A stretch of DNA of 64,000 nt from Icerya purchasi (taxonomy: Eukaryota > Arthropoda > Insecta > Hemiptera > Monophlebidae): positions 172,017,863 to 172,081,862 of the forward strand of contig CM077116.1 in the NCBI GenBank assembly GCA_039619475.1, given 5' to 3'. The notes under the pieces are model-generated. The model had not been told where the DNA came from, did no database searches, and saw nothing but the letters and a program-made list of their open reading frames with translations. Numbering within the stretch: position 1 is the first letter of the stretch; every line of letters starts with the position of its first letter. The translations under genes were made by a program, and so were the position numbers. Of this stretch, positions 23,792-36,039 are shown in pieces.

Positions 23792-24092
23792 ATGGATTGT
23801 CGAAGGAAATCGATCCAAGCGGAAAAATCTACCGATTGCTTAAGACAACAAAGAGAGGTCATCCGAATCAAAGAAAGAAGTGTGAAAGGAGCGGATCGAG
23901 ACATTTTGTTGGCTGCAATAAAGACACACTCCAATGTTGTTGTATCTAAAACCGAGGGAGAAACCATCGAAAAAAAGACGTAAGATGGTCAATAGTGGCA
24001 GCACAAGTTCAACAGATTCGTGTGGTAAGTAGTGGGGAAAAATCCGAATTATATACTCAAGCCCGGGCACTAGCGTAAAAATGCGACAGTGA
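23792..24092 (+). pseudogene. Possible Myb/SANT-like (zeste-type) DNA-binding domain remnant
   Basis: Starting at ATG 23792 the frame encodes an Arg/Lys-rich leader, then RDILLAAIKTHSNVVVSKTE and GETIEKKT before a TAA at 23980. With one frame change at that point, RWSIVAAQVQQIRV follows in the next frame. The pattern (LL..IK.HSNV..SK.T...T..KK..RWSIVAAQ.) resembles the Myb/SANT-like domain found in zeste-related proteins and in the accessory protein of PIF/Harbinger-type transposons, where a helix with LL..I..Y..VIE.K.T is followed by K..AW..IA..FN. The frame break points to a decayed copy, and no transposase lies nearby. A real exon ending at the GTAAGT near 24023 is a weaker alternative. 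Confidence 0.35.
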
Positions 24093-24094
24093 CT

Positions 24095-25570
24095 GATGGG
24101 AAAATAAGAGATATTTCGCAATCGAATCCGTGCCCAGAAATTGACATACAAAAATACAAAAAAAAAAAAAAAAAAGAAAAGGTAAAGAGAACGACTGGCC
24201 TTAAAAATGTCACGACAAAGTTTTTAATGACAGAAAGACGCAGAAATAAAAAAATACAAAACATATAATATGTACAGAGAGATCTATTACTGACGTTACG
24301 GAAACATACACACGGTATTATATTTAGTGTTTAAATTCCGACCATATAACCTATCATTCTTTAATCAAGACTTTAGATTTCGACAGATAACCTTGGGCAA
24401 AAAAAATCGTAAACTGTTCCTTCCAGACACATACGAGAGACTTCATGTATGCAAACTGCGCTTCACGACAACCCTGAAAAATCAAGTAAGCATCAATGTT
24501 CGATTTTGGTGTTTTTTTCTTCTTTTTTTCTTTCTTTTTCGCTGAAAAACCACTATAGCGCCATTGTAAAATTATATGGATTACAAATTTAAGTTCAATA
24601 CGTGCAAGTAACGAAGTGAAACATTGATGATTCTAGTTTTCTCTTTGCAACAACAATACGACTACACATATTGTAAACAAATCAAACTGTGTAATCAGTG
24701 TCGCATCACATCGCCAGAAGATTCATCACTAAATTTACTAAAGGCTCGCGTTGGCTTCAAAATGAATAAGAAAAATCCCCGAATAAGTGACATCGGACGG
24801 TCGTCCGATCTTGGTCATGTTCCGCGATTGTTTCCCGAATTTGAGAACCGGAACATTCCACTCGAGTCGCTGAAAAGGATAGCCGTCGAAGTGAGCGGTA
24901 GGGTGTAATTTAAAAATACTTCAAACTTCGGAGAAGAAAAACTACAGCAGACAATAACGCTGCAACGAATAGTGAAAAAAAAATCTTATGTCAACGGACA
25001 GCGAAAATTTTATTATAGGGATCAATAAAGGGCCCCTTTTTAATTTATTTTAAAAACGATACCGGCTTATTGAAACCTGCAGCTCTACGTTTCAGTAACA
25101 GTCAACAAGCGAAACCTGGTTTGTACGGTAAATGTTATTTTTTATAAAGTTCAAAATTTGTTAAACTTTTATCGGAGTTTTCCCGATTAATAATCGACGA
25201 AGATAAAATTTCTTCTTTTAGAAAAAAATAATTTTCTATAGACACAACATCTTGACTCTTCTATTCAAAAGTCAAGTATCCGAATATTTTCAAAATGAAA
25301 TACATTTAATTTGTATATTGCTGCTTTTTAAAATTACTGAAAAAAAATGTAATTTTAAAGTAAAATTTAAATCTAATGAAAGAAAAGGATATTTTTTTTT
25401 ATGTAGATTTATGTAAGTTTAAAATTTCACTTTCATTTACACTCCGGATAGAGCGGAAAAACATTTACATCGAATATAACGCTCGAACAAACGCCTAGGT
25501 AAAAAAAAAAAAAAAGAAATGAACGTCCATGGAAACGTAAATAAGTAAATGTTTAAATTAAAAAGAATCG
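24095..25570. other. Unassigned stretch
   Basis: No gene is recognised. A 94-codon frame at 24624-24908 has no known domain; it crosses a 7-bp-arm hairpin (ATCGGAC-GGTC-GTCCGAT near 24791-24808). A runs occur at 24158-24173 and 25500-25515. Confidence 0.4.
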
Positions 25571-25572
25571 AT

Positions 25573-25634
25573 AAAATGTATTATTAAAATAAAAACATCA
25601 ACGTTGAGATTTTTTCATTTTAATAATACATTTT
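25573..25634. repeat. Flanking 18-bp-arm hairpin
   Basis: AAAATGTATTATTAAAAT (25573-25590) is exactly complementary to 25617-25634, with a 26-nt spacer that itself contains the palindrome CAACGTTG. Its right arm abuts the left arm of the long hairpin that follows. Confidence 0.85.
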
Positions 25635-25927
25635 TATAAATGTAAACAATTTTACAAATGACCATTACTATTCGGCTACTAATGTTATATTTTTGTTATA
25701 CGAAACGACATATACATTCAACAATTCACAAAAGTATATAACATAATCAAGATTTTCAAAAACATTAAAACCATTAAACATGAATTATTGTTTTTAATGT
25801 TTTTGAAAATCTTGATTATGTTATATATTTTTGTGAATTGTTGAATGTATATGTCGTTTGTATAACAAAAATATAACATTAGTAGCCGAATAGTAATGGT
25901 CATTTGTTAAATTGTTTACATTTATAA
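25634..25927. repeat. Very long near-perfect hairpin (about 137-nt arms, 20-nt loop)
   Basis: The left arm 25634-25770 and right arm 25791-25927 are reverse complements along their whole length. I count about two substitutions (TTTACAAATG against TTAACAAATG; CACAAAAGTAT against CACAAAAATAT) and one single-base indel (TACGAAACGAC against TACAAACGAC). The loop is 25771-25790. There is no transposase, and terminal repeats are simply the ends of the arms. No clear target-site duplication was found. Possibilities are a fold-back or MITE-like element, a recent inverted duplication, or a hairpin-RNA locus. A 61-codon frame on the minus strand spans it but is Ile/Lys/Asn-rich and not credible. Confidence 0.9.
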
Positions 25928-25929
25928 TA

Positions 25930-27150
25930 TAGTGCGGTTTACAGAAGAAAAATACTTATAATGAATACATTTTTAATTATTATCTGTAATAACGAAAAAA
26001 GAAATGTGGATGTTAACATAAAAAAATAAACAAACTTAATAACACACCTAGCGTAATAGCTACCGTGTGTTTCTTGTTTCTATCTCTGAGCGAGGAAATA
26101 ATAAAAATTCAAAATATTGATTTTTTTACCTTTCTAAGCAGATGTATATATGGATATTAAAATTAGCATTCACGAAAAGAAAGTGCAAGATGGTTTTTCC
26201 ACACCAACTAGTCAGATTGCCAAAATGAAATTTTTCAACAAGTTTCAATTTGTTTTTCGTTCAGAACCAAAATTTTTTCGAAAATTATTTTCATCGTTCG
26301 TTAATCCCTTCTGTACAGATGCGCCCCATTTTTAACTGCTTCGAAATATTTCTTTTTTTGTTGGATTTAGCCTCAACGAACCGCATTTCAAAATGTGGAA
26401 CAACTCTTTCACTTTCTCGGCTGTTAAAGTTAAAATATATCATGATATATCATTAAAAACTCAAAAAAAGCTGCACTTAAATGGTGTTACAGTCGTTAAA
26501 ATTACTTTTCAAAATGTCTCGAAGGAATAAGCAAAAGTCACGATTGCAGCTGACACAAAGTCCCACCACCTATCTACGCACCCGCCCACCTCCTTTTTAA
26601 ATATATCCTCTTATTCTTAGAAAACAAAAGAACGAAAATTTCCACTTTGTCGAAGGATAAACACCTTGTTTAAGCCCTCATTTTTATTTTTTTATTTTAA
26701 TAATTAGTCTTTCGTAAACAAACTGAATCGAGTTGTTCTACGAAGTAATAGGGATATCCCTCTCATTAGATATAAAGAAAAATAAGTCTCTCATTTGCAG
26801 TATATTGTGCAGCGTTTTTTACACCGGAACCTCGCCTGATACGGACATTTCACGAGACTCCACAGGATTATCGCTTATCGGCAAAAATCTACTACCGTAT
26901 ATCGATTTCATCACGATTCGAGATATATCAAGTGTACATTTCAGAAAAAAAAAAATACGAGAAACCTACACATCCAGCCGCTGGAAACAATGTGGCAATG
27001 TAGTGTTGTCATTTGGAGCAGGTCATCAGCGAACCCAATAGTAAAAACTTATTCGCGGATGTCTAGTCAGGCGGTAGATACAAGAACAGAAGGTCGACCT
27101 TTCTTCGCAAATAGTAGAGAATTTTTTGCGACTACTACACACAGGCTCTC
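25930..27150. other. Unassigned stretch
   Basis: No gene is recognised. The 102-codon frame at 26733-27041 has no known domain and lies among frames of similar length. Confidence 0.4.
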
Positions 27151-27420
27151 TCATTCATACTCTTCCTCTTGTCGTTCCATCTGCGTCGATCTGCTGTAGG
27201 TCTTAACCATTCGAGCATTCCTGATGGGTAATCTAGTGCCAAATTCAGCATCTGGGTTGTTGCTTAATGCTTCGACATAAAGCGTTCCATGCCAAAATAC
27301 CTCCTCACTCTTAATGATGTTTTTTTTTCTTTTCTTTAAAATTGGCCTACGTAAAATCTTCCCAATTCCTCCGATTCTCCATCACGTTTTACTTTCCAGT
27401 TTTTCGTTGTTTCCACTATT
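27151..27420 (-). CDS. Unrecognised open segment on the minus strand, possibly from a LINE C-terminus
   Basis: Between stops on the minus strand there is an open segment of about 89 codons without a suitable ATG. It contains IGKILRRPILKK, a Lys-rich run, then EEVFWHGTLYVEALSNNPD and EFGTRLPIRNARMVKTYSR. The residue mix is more protein-like than the local background. Just upstream, another minus-strand frame encodes KYGSEVEVKRREGNGIEMYRR, reminiscent of the YG.E.W...K......E..EM..LRR region near the C-terminus of many LINE reverse transcriptases. This suggests a decayed LINE end, but the match is weak and the coding part after it is not assigned. Confidence 0.2.
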
Positions 27421-27429
27421 CTCCTATAC

Positions 27430-30400
27430 ATTTCAATTCCATTACCTTCTCGTCTCTTCACTTCAACTTCGCTACCATATTTTACTGCCTTCATCCGAAT
27501 GAAGCCCGTGTGACGCTAGTGGCACATCTTCTTTGAATCTTGTTAGCTTTCTATCGGACGTTTTATACATTTCCGTCCATTTAAAAACATCTGAATTTTC
27601 TTTTCATTACATCCTTATTGTCTTTCTACGTCCGTAATTCTTGTACTACACTGGGTTCTTCCTCTTTATAATTTCAATATCTGACCACGAATCAAAATTT
27701 AACCGACGACCTTTTCCCTTCTTTTTGTTTTCAAATGTTGGTCCTTGGTTAACGTGCTAAAAAAAACAAAACAATTAATTGTTTCCTTAAAAATTAACTT
27801 CCATTCCGATTGTGCCGGCAGATCGGAAAAAAAAAAATAACCACCTTCAAATCAATCATTTATTTTTTATTATAACCTGAAGTGATGATGTTATAAAATG
27901 CGCTTAAAAGTTATTTGGCGATAGAGTTAAAGAAACTCAGTTGGCGGCAGACGATGGTTTTAGACGAAACGACAATTACTATGACTACGGCATGTTTTCA
28001 TTTACCTTTACCTGAACAACGGAGCTGTTTATTGCGATAATCGACGGTACTCGAATATAATGCAGCGTACGAATTACGGGCGAGTCCAATAATTTTAATA
28101 TACACGCGCGCTCGTACAACATCGAGAATATGCGAGAACTTTGAAAAGTACTTTTTTTTGTATAAAAGTATAACATTGTAATAGAATTTCTATCTCGACA
28201 TTTAACCAACATATCTCTGTAAAAACCATTTTTACTTTTCGGAAAAAACAAAAAAATCTAATCTTACTAAATACCATTACGCATTATCGTTTTATTACAA
28301 AGTTTTATATTCTACACCAGATTCTTTTTAAATAGGCACTGAGTAAAGTTAAAATTATTCATTTCAATTAATAATTGTAATAATTTTTGCGTTTCTTTAT
28401 TCTTATACGTTTCCCTCAAAATATTATCAGCGTGCGGAATATTATACTGAGATTTTTGATTAACTTTCTCATCGTTTAGCTTAGGCATTCACAAATTTGG
28501 TTAATTTCTCATCCTGCAAAGAAGTAAACGCAATTTTACCAGGAATCGGAAAGAATCGTTAAATAACTGAAAAAAAAAATCTTAAACCGAATAAAGTTTT
28601 GTTAATTCATTTTTTTTTTAACACGAATATAAACAGAAAAAGTGTATATTTACGTTGTTATTCAGCTGTGGTAATATTCTTCGAATACAAACTGATAAAA
28701 ATGTTTTCATATATTTTACCACGCGAATACGGATAATAATTTAAATAAATACTACACGACGCGATATTAAACTGCGACATGAACTTGTTTTTCAAAACTG
28801 TGAATTGTATAGCAGCCTTTTCGGGGGAAAACAGCGACATGATGAAATCGTCGAAAACGTTCTACTAAACCGTATTGTTTTGTAAATTATTTTCCATTAT
28901 GGGGGATATTTTTTATCTGTTACGCATACTACGGAAGAAAACTTTCTCTATTTTTCTTATCGTTTTTGAAACAAACGAATGAATTCGATAATGTACGAGC
29001 GCGCGACATTTTATTTGAAGAATTTGTACAATTGCCGCGCAAAATAAAATTATAATACCTGTAAATAAACACAGATTTTTTCGACCTCCTTAAACACCGT
29101 GTGCCGTACAGATAAATTTCTTATTCACTACCGAGAGATGTATTATTATTAAATACAAAAACATAAATGGGGGGGGGGGGTATTCTTCGGATATCGTTAG
29201 AATTCGAAAGAAAGTCGTAAGGAAACAAAATGAACGAGAAGAATACAAACTACCTCTGGAAGAAGACATAAAGAGCAAGCATATTTAAAAATGTTGCGGA
29301 GTTAAACAATTAACTTTAGTACACGGGGTAGGAGAATGATGGTCTATTAGCGAGATCGATTTAGTCAACGGAGAGTGATCGAAGCGAAGACAATAGGAAG
29401 GGGCAATGCAAAATAACTAAGCTAAGCGGTGAAAATATATTTTTGTATAAATGATTAATTAGTTTTGCATCGAGTATTCTTGTATCGTATTAGTCGGTCT
29501 AAATTTAGCATTCAAAAGAAGGAAAAACTGTTTTTTGAAGAAACGAAAGCCATCTCTAAAATAGATAAACCGTAGTAAAATGTTTGCTCTATAAAAGGGC
29601 GCCAAACGGAATTAAATTTATACGTGTTAAAGTCGTATTATAGAGCTCAGAAAGGAAAAACGAAATGAAAAAAACGGCTATAATATTAAAATAATGTCCA
29701 ATTTTTATATCAAAATAAATCGAAAAACACAGGAAAAGTCAACTTATTTTTATCAGCTTCGAAAATGATACCCATCGACGGTGATGTTATTCAGTCCATG
29801 ATCAAAACAACAGACGAAGTTAAACACTGAAATCAATGCAAGAAGATAAATCTGAGAGTGTTCTATTTTATTTATTTTTTTTCGTTGTTCGTTTTTTTTT
29901 TCTTTTTTTTTTATTGTATGGCACACACTTTTATATTGCATTATCAATAAAAAAAAACGGTTATCAAGAACTATTACAATCAGCGCACACAACGTCGCAT
30001 TATTATTAGTCGTATAAAAAAAAATTTGTAAACACATCACCTATCGAGACGTATCCGTAGTAAGAGATACATTCAGTACCGATCGAACGAGTACGCACGA
30101 ACACAACTTTTAAGATTTACAATTAACCAACAATCGACGCATCCGTTAATTACTTCACTATTATTGTAACTCTATTTTATTGTCAAAACACCGAACAACT
30201 GTTTCCCGAATTAATTAATAATTATCGATAGAACGCAACTAAACGCCACACACCACTGAACGCGAATAAAAACGTTCACAAAACACGCTCGGCACGCAAA
30301 AGTGACAAGATAGCAACGCAGTGACTCGCGGTCGCGGATACCGTATAAAACGTTGATCAGACCGACGGACCAACGGACAGACGAGCGGGCCGGAAGGGGG

Positions 30401-30560
30401 AACACCGTGAAACGTCGAGCAAGATTGCGGAGGGAATCTCAAAGCGACGACGTAAGAACAAACGGGAAGATAATAGTGGTTCCTTCTCCGGTCTTGAGGA
30501 CTATCGGACCAATGTTAAACGAACCAGAACCACGTTGTTAGACCAATATATACGTATGTC
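27430..30560. other. Unassigned stretch; more GC-rich at 30.2-30.5 kb
   Basis: No gene is recognised. A G run sits at 29168-29179. The 30230-30500 segment is richer in C, G and CpG than its surroundings; overlapping frames on both strands there (62-67 codons) follow from that composition and have no domain. Confidence 0.4.
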
Positions 30561-30562
30561 GG

Positions 30563-30589
30563 TATATATATATATATATATATATATAT
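30563..30589. repeat. (TA)n microsatellite
   Basis: About 13 uninterrupted TA units. Confidence 0.95.
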
Positions 30590-31087
30590 GCGTAGCGGTA
30601 GTTTTTGCTTCGAATAAGTTTAAGGCGATGAAGCGCTATCGACGGTAGAGCAAAACTTAATTACCTAAACAAGGAACAAAGATATCATAACACATCGTGA
30701 TATAACACTGGTGCGACAACGTTCGATAGCAGAACATGAATCATACGTCGAACGTGTGACCATTACATTGTTAGCAGCCAAATCTGCAGCTCCCAGTGAC
30801 GAACATTCGATTCATAAGTTAAGTCGTGATCTGATGAAAGAAGACGAACCTCGGCCAGGAACCCCGACTGCAGCGAGCCTGTCGCATTCTGATTGTTGCT
30901 GAAATAATTCGCAACACATTCGAGCAGTTGTTTGTACACAATATGTACATATGTTGTGGTACGATCACATCTGGTTGGACACGAATTAAGATCAAAGATA
31001 GCGGGCAGCCTTATTAGTAACACATTGTGTACTATCTAGTGAAAATCAAAAGGAAACAGCACAAACGCACATGTGTATGCCTACAAA
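30590..31087. other. Unassigned stretch with a 63-codon frame
   Basis: The plus-strand frame 30711-30902 encodes an Ala/Ser/Glu-rich 63-residue product (with PRPGTPTAASLSHSDCC at its end) and the other strand is also open for 86 codons (30763-31023). Neither is recognised. Overlapping opposite open frames usually reflect composition. Confidence 0.3.
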
Positions 31088-31103
31088 CACGCACGCACAC
31101 ACC

Positions 31104-31169
<66 letters not shown>

Positions 31170-31170
31170 A
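31088..31170. repeat. Compound CA/TA microsatellite
   Basis: Alternating blocks of CA and TA repeats. The Thr-His and Ile-Tyr frame translated across it is not a protein. Confidence 0.95.
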
Positions 31171-32689
31171 ATATAGAAAGAGAGAGAAAAAAAAGTAATC
31201 TGCTAAAATTCTATAAATGTAGTTTTAATGGGACAATAGCAGAAAAAGCAGTCTCTTCATCAGTATTTGTAGTTGTCCAATCAATACGATCGACCTCAAC
31301 TGTTTCAGAACTTACCGTTATAGTTTTGTCATTATAACGTGACGAAATTGGTTTCACAGATTACAAGTATAACGTTTCCAAAATAATGATCACTTATTAA
31401 ATTTATCTCACGGTGAATTACTGTTAAAATCAAAATAACAGGACTCGTATGACTAAATAAATACAATTATCCGCGCGTCTAATTGGGATGTTTTAAAAAT
31501 TCTTATTGATTAATACATTACGGAAATAACTTCCAAGTGCTAATTAGTCATTTCAGTCGCTGAGTTTCGAAATAATTAATAACTGAATAGTTCATTTTCT
31601 CACATAATGCCGAAATATAATTTGTCTCCAAAAGCAATTTATTCGAGTCAAAATTATGCTTTCTACTATATACATTTATATATATAAAAAACAGAAAACA
31701 AGTGGCGCCAAATCTTCAATTCGCGATAAGTAGCAGTAATATTCATTTGTGCGCCCCAGAATTAATTTATTAGTAAAGTTGAAGAATTTTTTTACAATAT
31801 TACACCGGCTAGGTTTATTTTAAAACATTATATATATGCAATAAATCGTCTTTGGAGCTTTAAATATTGCAATGAGAATATATATATATATATATATACA
31901 CCTATATAATATATATATCCACACACGAAAACATACACGCATACAGTGAAAATTGGTTATAATAACATTGAAGAGGGTGAATAATCTGATCATTAAAACC
32001 GGTTCGTCGTTATATACACAACATCAAAATTTACTGTTACTGAACAGTTATTTTCCGTTATAAAACTTATATTAAATATTTTACGATATAACTTTTCACT
32101 AAATAAACAAATGATCATTCGTTTGTAATCAAAGCTCTACGCTTATTTTTTATCAAATTCAAAGGTACAAAACATTGCACTTTTTTCTTTATACGTGAAA
32201 GTACGATGATGAAAAAATAAATTCTAAAGGGGAAAAAATTACCATGCTAGTAATTTTCGATTTTTACTATTATAACGAGATGAATAATAAGTAGTCTCTT
32301 TCTAATATTTTTTGGTAATGACATGTACTTTCATCGATTTCGTTAAATTTACAATAAACATTTAACATATCGCAGGAACAATATAAGCAAAAGAAACAGT
32401 ATCAATACATAGCTGTTCCGTTTGTATAAATTTTATTTTTTCACAGCAAAAAATCAAAGGATGATTGAAGATTTTCTTCAATTAAATTTATCTGCAAAAA
32501 CCTTTTGGAACCGAATGTTGTTTCGTCACGTTGTTATAAATTTTTTATTTACCCAGGAAAATTTTAGTCACAATAACCATCAAATATATACAGTTTCATG
32601 TAATTTTGCCAATTCCAACAACATTCATCTATATAATACATCGCTGCAGTCGATTTACGATATGTCGGCAGTTTTTCCCGCTTAAATCT
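31171..32689. other. Unassigned AT-rich stretch
   Basis: No gene is recognised. A shorter TA tract is at 31879-31900. An 87-codon plus-strand frame (32422-32685), which begins near a TTTTTTCACAG acceptor-like string, has no known domain. Confidence 0.4.
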
Positions 32690-32830
32690 TCAATTTTTTC
32701 TCCCTTTTCGTACAAAATATTTATTCTCTCTTTTCAGTTTTCCTTTCTCTTAGTCAAATATACCTAATATTATAATTAGAACAACCTTCAAGACAGCAGT
32801 TGGCGAGCAATTAAATGTAAATAATATTTA
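32690..32830. repeat. Third copy of the 3.5-kb dispersed repeat
   Basis: TCTCTCTTTTCAGTTTTCCTTTC, an AATATTATAATTAGAACAA block, and CAGCAGTTGGC-AATTAAATGTAAATAATATTT correspond in order to 3735-3850 (GTTCAGTTTTCATTTCC, AATATAATAATTAAAACGG, CAGCAGTTGGCA, GAATGTAAACAACATTTT). Similarity is lost before and after. Confidence 0.55.
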
Positions 32831-34110
32831 ATAAGTAAAAGCAAAAACACACTACTATAAACACAATTAATTAATATTTATTTACCCGACTTGTTTCAAA
32901 GCCTTCATTGTGATCACGGGAGTTAATATTTTCGGTAACAACTATTGAAATTAACTGAATTCAGACATTTGTTTCTATGGGAGGGGCACATTCTTGAGAG
33001 AGTTGAGAATTTTTAAGACGTTTTTACTAGCAATCGTGTTATGTCAACGATAAATATCGAGTAAAATAACCGATCGTAGACAATTTTTTTTTTTTTTTAG
33101 CACTGTTCCCTGTTGTTTTTAATTTTAGTTGAAGTACGGTTGTTCATGGCACTGAAAGAATTTCTACAGTAGCTGTTGATATGAGGAATAATTTTATACG
33201 CGATATTTTTAAATGTTCATAATATTGTATATTACTTCACCTAATATAATTAATTAAATCTCTACTTTGTATATTCGGCGGTACGATAAATTTCGAAAGC
33301 ATTAGTCCACAAATTTAAGAATTTTTTAAAAATTTAAAAATATGATATATATATTAAATATGTTATTATTTGTTTAACAGAAATGCGAAGAACTTTCTTT
33401 CTACAATTTTGATTATTTCATTTCCGGTTAATTTTCTCAGTTAAACTGTACTTGTTAAAAACTCTTTTCAAGATCTGATTATTTTTTCAACTTTTTGAAG
33501 TTAAATTTTAATACTTTCACGATATCTGATTGTAATATTTTTCAGTTTAAATAGATTTAAATATAGCTCTTAAAACTGTATCTAAAATCATAAGTGTTAT
33601 TACAAAAATTTAACTTTTCTAATTTAAAAACAATTACACCAGATATTGTACAATAGTTATTACCTGTTTTATAAAATATATTCCTCCCATTTTATTCTTT
33701 TATTCCTTTTGATTTGTTTAATAGTTGACGAAGTCGACTTGTGTGGCATGCTGTTCCCTGTATTTTGAGCGTATGCAATTTACAGAAGAAGAGGTAATAC
33801 AGTTTTACGTTCACCATCGCATTTTTTTGTATTTCAGATTTGATTGATTTTTATTTATTTTTTTTTACATCTTATCGTTAGTCTATTTTGCGTGTTTTAT
33901 TTAATGAAAAAATATGGCTTTTTTATATTATAGAGTAATGTCCCGGGTAATTCACACTGGTTCCTTTTGCTTCTTTCTTCGTTTACTTTTTAGTTCACTT
34001 TGCATTCAATCGATGAATAAATAACTATCGTTAATTTGAGAAATCTGGGAAAGTAAAGGCTACCGAGAGAAAGGAACTAGTCCCAACATTCTCATTAGAC
34101 CCATTAGCCT
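32831..34110. other. Unassigned very AT-rich stretch
   Basis: I see nothing coding. T runs occur at 33087-33099. Confidence 0.5.
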
Positions 34111-34117
34111 TAATACA

Positions 34118-34175
34118 CGGTGAACCTTAACTTCACAATTCTCGACGCCCTGTCAAAGATATGGGACTTACTTTA
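34118..34175. repeat. Dispersed repeat fragment related to 3935-3990
   Basis: CTTCACAATTCTCGACGCC followed by GATATGGGACTTACTTTACTT aligns with the fragment near 3.95 kb. The upstream CATTAGCCTTAATACACGGTG looks like part of the same repeat. Confidence 0.45.
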
Positions 34176-35696
34176 CTTAATTTTAATTTATATTTTACGT
34201 AAAATTAAATAAAAATATGAAAATGTAATTTAAAATTTAAAGATTGTGGGTTTGGGTTTCGGGTAAATTTCTAGATCAACCCCCCCTCCCCAGTTCGTAT
34301 TGGATTTTTTAACGTACAAATGTGTAATTTAGTTTATTGCTAGTTCAATCGCTATTCAATAAACTACCGATAAATCTGTTTTATACCTCACTTGAACTTT
34401 TTTTAAAAAATACAGAATTTGTAATTTTCGAGTTTTAAAATATTTCAAATTCACTCTAAGTAATTTAGTAAGCAAAATAATGTATAATTGTAAAAAGTTT
34501 AATTCAACTTTAAAATGTAAGGCACACTCACACCAGTTCATTCTGCTCCCTAACAGTTCATATCGATTTGTATGGCGTCGCTACTTTATAGTTTCTCTCT
34601 AGTTCACGTTATTTGATTTTGTACGCGTTGTTTTAGTATTTTATGCACTGCGCTCTATACTTGAACTACGTTGTAGTGTAATTGTTGCTTCATTGACGAA
34701 AACCCCCATCAGCTAAATTCCGTTAAAAACTTATATACCATGCACTAAAATGTTCTTCAAGAGAATCAGTCCATCCATTGACTAAAACTGAAACAAAATC
34801 AGTTCAGCAGTTCCTGCACATGGTTATAGAGAAGATAAAGAATCACAAAAATTAAATAAACAGCTTTAACTATAATTTATTTGATTGGAATTTTTCTTGG
34901 TTTAAAAACCAAACTGCTATTTATAAAAATTGTTTAAGAATATTTTGTGTAAACAAAACAAATAGTAGAACTCAAAATGATTCCTTCAGAGGTAAATAAC
35001 TTCTCTACCATTCTACAATTATACATTTGACGGTAGAGAAAGGCTAGAGACGTTTATTAAAAAATATAGGGGGGTAATTCTTATTAAAACGAAATTTTCG
35101 AAAATTTTACTTGCATTTCTTAAAAAAGTAAGAGCATAGCGACTTAAATCCAATAATAAACGAGTTCCATATTTTAGACGTAATCTTAGCGCTAAAGAGT
35201 AATTAGTACAAATACGCCGGCGGATCCTTAATTTCTATATAAACATTCCGCATTAGTCATTTTGGACATTAGAAAGCATTTGACCAGACATGGTTGGAAT
35301 AGTTTTCTTTAAATTAATAAGATATAAATATCTATCTCATTAAACATTTATTAAATCATATTAAAAATTCATTTTTGGTCAAAATTAAACTATGAAAAAC
35401 AGCAAAGATAAACGAACTAAAATTAGGGTTACGACATATTGAAAAGGATGCGGAAAAAATTTAAAAAATGACGACGTAAAATATCGCAGAATAAACCGGA
35501 AGCGCGACAATTTAAAAAATTGGATATATTAAATAAAATTGGATTTACCCTGCGGTGAAAAAGCACTTTAGCAGATTGTTGGAAATTACACTTAATATTA
35601 ACGCGCTGTTGTCTATACTGGAATTCAGTTTTTTAAGAGCCGATTTAAAAATTAGGCTGGACAAACCTTGAGACATGTAAGAAACCGTGTTTTATC

Positions 35697-35698
<2 letters not shown>
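34176..35698. other. Unassigned AT-rich stretch
   Basis: No gene is seen. Near 34790-34815 the string AAAATCAGTTCAGCAGTTCCTG resembles the ATCGG..AGTAGTT core of the repeat at 5.3 kb (written in parts: AAAATCAGTTC, AGCAGTTCCTG) and may be another degraded copy. Confidence 0.35.
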
Positions 35699-35754
<56 letters not shown>

Positions 35755-35757
35755 ATA
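35699..35757. repeat. Long (AT)n microsatellite
   Basis: About 23 uninterrupted AT units with a TATG-containing right edge; the longest dinucleotide array in the window. Confidence 0.95.
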
Positions 35758-36039
35758 AATAAAAAAACAACGTGAAAAGTAAACAAACAATATATAAAAA
35801 AAATGAATTTAAAACAAAGAAATTCATAAAAATTAAAAATATAGGAGCCTGAACAGCATATCACACAATTCAATTTCGTCGACCATTTTACAAATTAGAA
35901 GAAATAAAATAGAAATAGTTTAAATTATTGAAGCCCCAGAGGTTTTATTTTAAATAATTTTAAATCGTTTTCAGCGCAGTTAACCGAAAACCTCTGTGTA
36001 CACAACGAAAAGGATTTAATTTTGAAATTAACCATGTTA

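Noticed and set aside
26733..27041. 102-codon plus-strand frame as a gene
   Set aside because: No domain, no codon pattern different from the background, and several equally long overlapping frames nearby.
30353..30541. GC-rich region as promoter or first exon
   Set aside because: Only composition argues for it; frames are open on both strands and no core promoter element can be fixed.
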